DNA from: Erythroxylum novogranatense
Lineage: Eukaryota > Streptophyta > Magnoliopsida > Malpighiales > Erythroxylaceae
Direction: 5' to 3'
Assembly: GCA_029891385.1 (NCBI GenBank)
Contig: JAIWQS010000023.1
Location: forward strand, 1 to 64,000
Length of the DNA: 64,000 nucleotides
A program made the translations under genes and the position numbers. The notes under the pieces were generated by a model. The model did no database searches. It was not told where the DNA came from and saw only the letters and a program-made list of their open reading frames with translations. Below, piece after piece: positions 61,350 through 64,000 of this stretch; positions within the stretch are counted from its first letter, which is position 1; every line of letters begins with the position of its first letter.

Positions 61350-61366
61350 ATCTCCCCCTTTTTTAT
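61350..61366 (-). promoter_or_regulatory. Polypurine tract of the second Sirevirus
   Basis: The minus strand reads AAAAAAGGGGGAGAT before the LTR start TGTTGAGTC. Confidence 0.8.
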
Positions 61367-61579
61367 GATAACAAATCATATACATAAGAAGAAAAAAATC
61401 ATATACATAAAAAGAACATTAAAAAGAACATATCTTCATGTGTGTTCTTCTGACGTCTTTATTAGTTTTCCTCTTCCTCCCCCCATCTTTGTCATTGACT
61501 CCTTCAATCACACCCTTTGAGACTCTTCGATTGCTGCCTTCCATTCTCTTCTACCCCTATTTGTTATAATAAAAAATGA

Positions 61580-61861
61580 TTAATGACGATGACTCTTCAT
61601 CAGTTCTGTCATCATCATCTTCATGTCATTCATCATCTCCTTCATCTCCTTGACGTCTCTGCGTAAGTTCCTGATTTCAGCTTGCGAGTCAATCGGTGAG
61701 GAGAGTTGATCATCATCCGCCGAGGGTTCTGTGAAGGCAATTGTGGTAGCATATGTGTCTGAGGATGGAATGTAGTCGTCAACAATCTCAAAAATTGGTG
61801 GATGAACGGATAGATTAGGCTTCGGAAGATCTAAATCATAAGGAGCAGGTAGCATGAGCAC
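61580..61861 (-). pseudogene. Third-ORF C-terminal piece with Met-rich coiled coil
   Basis: 93 residues; the last 35 alternate charged and Met/Leu residues (RRDVKEMKEMMNDMKMMMTE), a heptad-like pattern of a coiled coil. Its link to the frames upstream is inferred from position and orientation. Confidence 0.5.
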
Positions 61862-62141
61862 TTGTCTTCATTGCAAGGGTATGGCTTAAGCTTTAATAGA
61901 CATTGTATTAGATAGAGGCCTAATATGCATTACTGTCTGCACAAGAGATTCAATGAACGTCCTGTAATCAGTCTTCCCCCTACTAGACAGTATTCATTCT
62001 TATCCATAAAACTACAACCAGCTTCTTCATTCTTCTCCTTCATGCATGTTTCATCAATCCGTCAGACTTCTTCTTCAATCGATCCGCGGACAGATCATTA
62101 CCGATTCCTTCAGATACAACTTCATCTTCCCTTACTCATAT

Positions 62142-62744
62142 CTAAAGGAAATCTAGGCTGAATGTCCGCACAACCTTTATCACCGTCGTCTCTGTTATTG
62201 GATAAATAGTATATGGTTGAGTGGACATTTTTGAAGGGTATGGCTTTATAGTAGCATCCCTCAAGGCATCATAAAAATTCTTTTCATCTTCACTCAGTAG
62301 ATGCCATGTCTCACCATTTATTGAAATAGGTTGTAGGACAGCCTTCACCTTGCTTCTTGGTTGATCACAGATGGCAATTGCAGTACTCCTCTTGGTCATA
62401 AATTCAACCAGTCTGATTTCCAACTTATCCTTTCTAAAAAATTCAGAATAGTTGTATATAACCAGACTAGGTTCATCAGATGTTTCCTGTTGTATCTGTA
62501 CCAAGTTTAAATCTGTTGTTGCCTCTTGTTGAACAGTAATAGGAGAAAACTGAACTAAGCTAGACTCAATTTGCTTTTTTTGACTAACTTCCTCAGCAAT
62601 ATTCACATTCTTCTTTCGACTAATTGCTTCAGTCTTCTCCACTGCCTCAGTCAGTCTCGAAGTTTTTTGAACTTGAGATTTCTGCTTCTCAAACTCCGAC
62701 TTCCTCTTCTTCTTTGGATGAGTCTTCTTGTAGGATTGAGACAA
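62142..62744 (-). pseudogene. Third-ORF middle piece with basic nuclear-localisation-like motif
   Basis: 200 residues beginning with a Lys-rich segment in which PKKKRK (62700-62717) looks like a monopartite nuclear localisation signal. A Gln/Ser-rich linker follows, and then a more ordered C-terminal part. No known domain is recognised. A short Lys/Arg/Glu-rich frame at 62689-62901 probably links it to the upstream domain. Confidence 0.55.
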
Positions 62745-62952
62745 GAGATCTTGTTGCGTTTGGTGTGCGAGATTCAGAGATTTCTTCCTGGCTCTGTTCT
62801 CTGGCTCTCTTCTCTTCCTGTTGTCTCATAGTACGAATCCTAGGTGATCTCCTCGCCTTCTTAGTAATTTCACCCAGAAGATTCTCCCTTGTTCTTTTCA
62901 ACGCACCTTCGTCTGTCCTCCGAACTAGGCTAACTTCTCTTTGAGAACTCGC

Positions 62953-63800
62953 CTATTTTACCAAAGGTCTTCTAGACAATTTTCTTCTTTCATCTATGGG
63001 CATTCTCATACTTATGTGAGATTTCGAACTTGTAGCGGGAGATTTCTTCAGTAACCGCTCCCCCTCAGTTCTAGCTTTCTTCGTAGGATCTGCTTCTTCT
63101 TTTACCACCACCTTCAAGCCCATTCTTCTTATTGTATCTGAGTTAATAAAACTCTTGATAGAAATCGTCCTTCTGATTCCTTTGTGAAGAAGGACTCCAG
63201 ATTCTCTAAAAATCCTCGTGAGTAGCATGTCGTAAGGATAACTGTTAGTATCCTTCATCCCTTTAACCATATAATGAAAAATTAGAAACGGTAGATCGAC
63301 GGCATGACGATTTAGCAAGTAGAACAAGCATTGCTCATCCAAGGTAGTCACTAAATGCCTTGACCCTGTTCTAGGTAAGATGCATTTGAACAGAATCGCA
63401 TGAAGAACCCTAGCCTTCGGGACCAGACTCGAGTTCTTCCTCTCCGATGGGTCATTAACTCCATACAACTGTTTACTGACATCTTCTTCCTTCTTACTGA
63501 CCTTTGTCATCCATTTGGCTTTGCTTGACAAGGTTTCTCCAACCGATGAACATTCAGTCACCTTCTCTATTATCTCTTTTGTCACAATAATAGATATCAT
63601 AACTACTGTAGAGACAATAGTATCATCTACTAGTTGCGCATTCTTCCAAAAATCATATACCTCATTAGTATACACTTTTTCCCGCACCTAGAAAAACTTT
63701 CTCCATCCAGCCTCTACAATCTCTGGTTCAACATCCATACCATCTTTCCTCAGAGATTCGAAGTCCACATATCTTCCATAAATCATAGCTGGCTCCATTG
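62953..63800 (-). pseudogene. Third-ORF plant-transposon-protein domain of the second Sirevirus
   Basis: The frame 63687-62953 and its upstream extension to about 63800 (MEPAMIYGRYVDFE) are split by one TAG near 63689. It has RVLHAILFKCILPR, then TLDEQCLFYLL and PYDMLLTRIF, the hallmarks of the same family as 39718-40536. Function unknown. No membrane anchor is evident. Confidence 0.7.
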
Positions 63801-64000
63801 ATTCTGAATAGAAACTGACTCTGGTAAGCTGTTTTTCAAAGGTAAAGTTGATTGCAAGAGTTTTAGAGAGAGAGATGAAACGTCTGTGTTTGAGAGTAAT
63901 CGAAATAATTTCAATTTCAGACTACTCGAAGGGTCTTATCAGGTGTATTTCTAGAATCGTTGGGATCCTCAAGACTCTGAAACTTTCCCTCCACAACTTC

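Larger units (their letters stand above)
60449..64000 (-). mobile_element. Second Sirevirus (Copia), 3' part only, runs off the window
   Basis: An LTR (about 60449-61349), a PPT (61350-61366) and a broken third ORF (61580-63800), in the same order and orientation as in the first Sirevirus. Pol would lie beyond 64000. The two LTRs share the phrase AAGGGGGGTTGAAT near the outer end but are otherwise different, so it is another family. Confidence 0.8.

Overview
The window is nuclear DNA from a flowering plant, most likely a eudicot. It holds spliced genes with GT-AG introns, AT-rich spacers, and LTR retrotransposons and a LINE of plant families. All calls come from reading the sequence; nothing was searched against a database.

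Layout. 1-4075: two decayed, tandem fragments of a Ty3/Gypsy LTR. 4076-6150: AT-rich spacer. 6367-18102 (+): a 23-exon gene for a ROP GTPase-activating protein with PH and RhoGAP domains, REN1-like, with about seven small frame breaks. 18310-27379: segment A, about 9.07 kb, with an intronless mitochondrial dicarboxylate carrier gene (minus) and a divergently transcribed four-exon LSM5 gene (plus), followed by old Sirevirus debris. 27380-29495: a 5'-truncated, poly(A)-tailed LINE fragment. 29492-59030: segment A', a direct second copy of A with its own carrier and LSM5 genes, interrupted by a 20.5-kb nested insertion. 59031-60448: remnant of an Athila/Tat-like Gypsy element. 60449-64000: LTR and third-ORF region of a second Sirevirus running off the window.

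The nested insertion in A' resolves to the base. A Copia element of Sirevirus type (37968-58425, minus, TSD TGAAG) sits in A', and its empty site survives in A at 26774-26778. Its gag is split by a Gypsy element (45363-56788, minus, TSD TAAGT) with about 3.9-kb LTRs and a 3.6-kb interior without a credible coding frame, a LARD-like architecture.

Most interesting points. (1) A-LINE-A' has the form of a LINE insertion flanked by a roughly 9-kb target-site duplication, which would have duplicated two complete housekeeping genes. (2) By eye, A and A' are almost identical over about 3.8 kb around the two genes but differ by a few percent outside, which suggests gene conversion. (3) The one amino-acid difference between the carriers is G143R beside a conserved carrier signature. 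(4) Both Sireviruses carry a third ORF of unknown function, and one has palindromic LTR-type repeats just upstream of it. (5) Breaks at short homopolymers in a conserved gene, and patchy LTR differences, point to consensus errors in the assembly.
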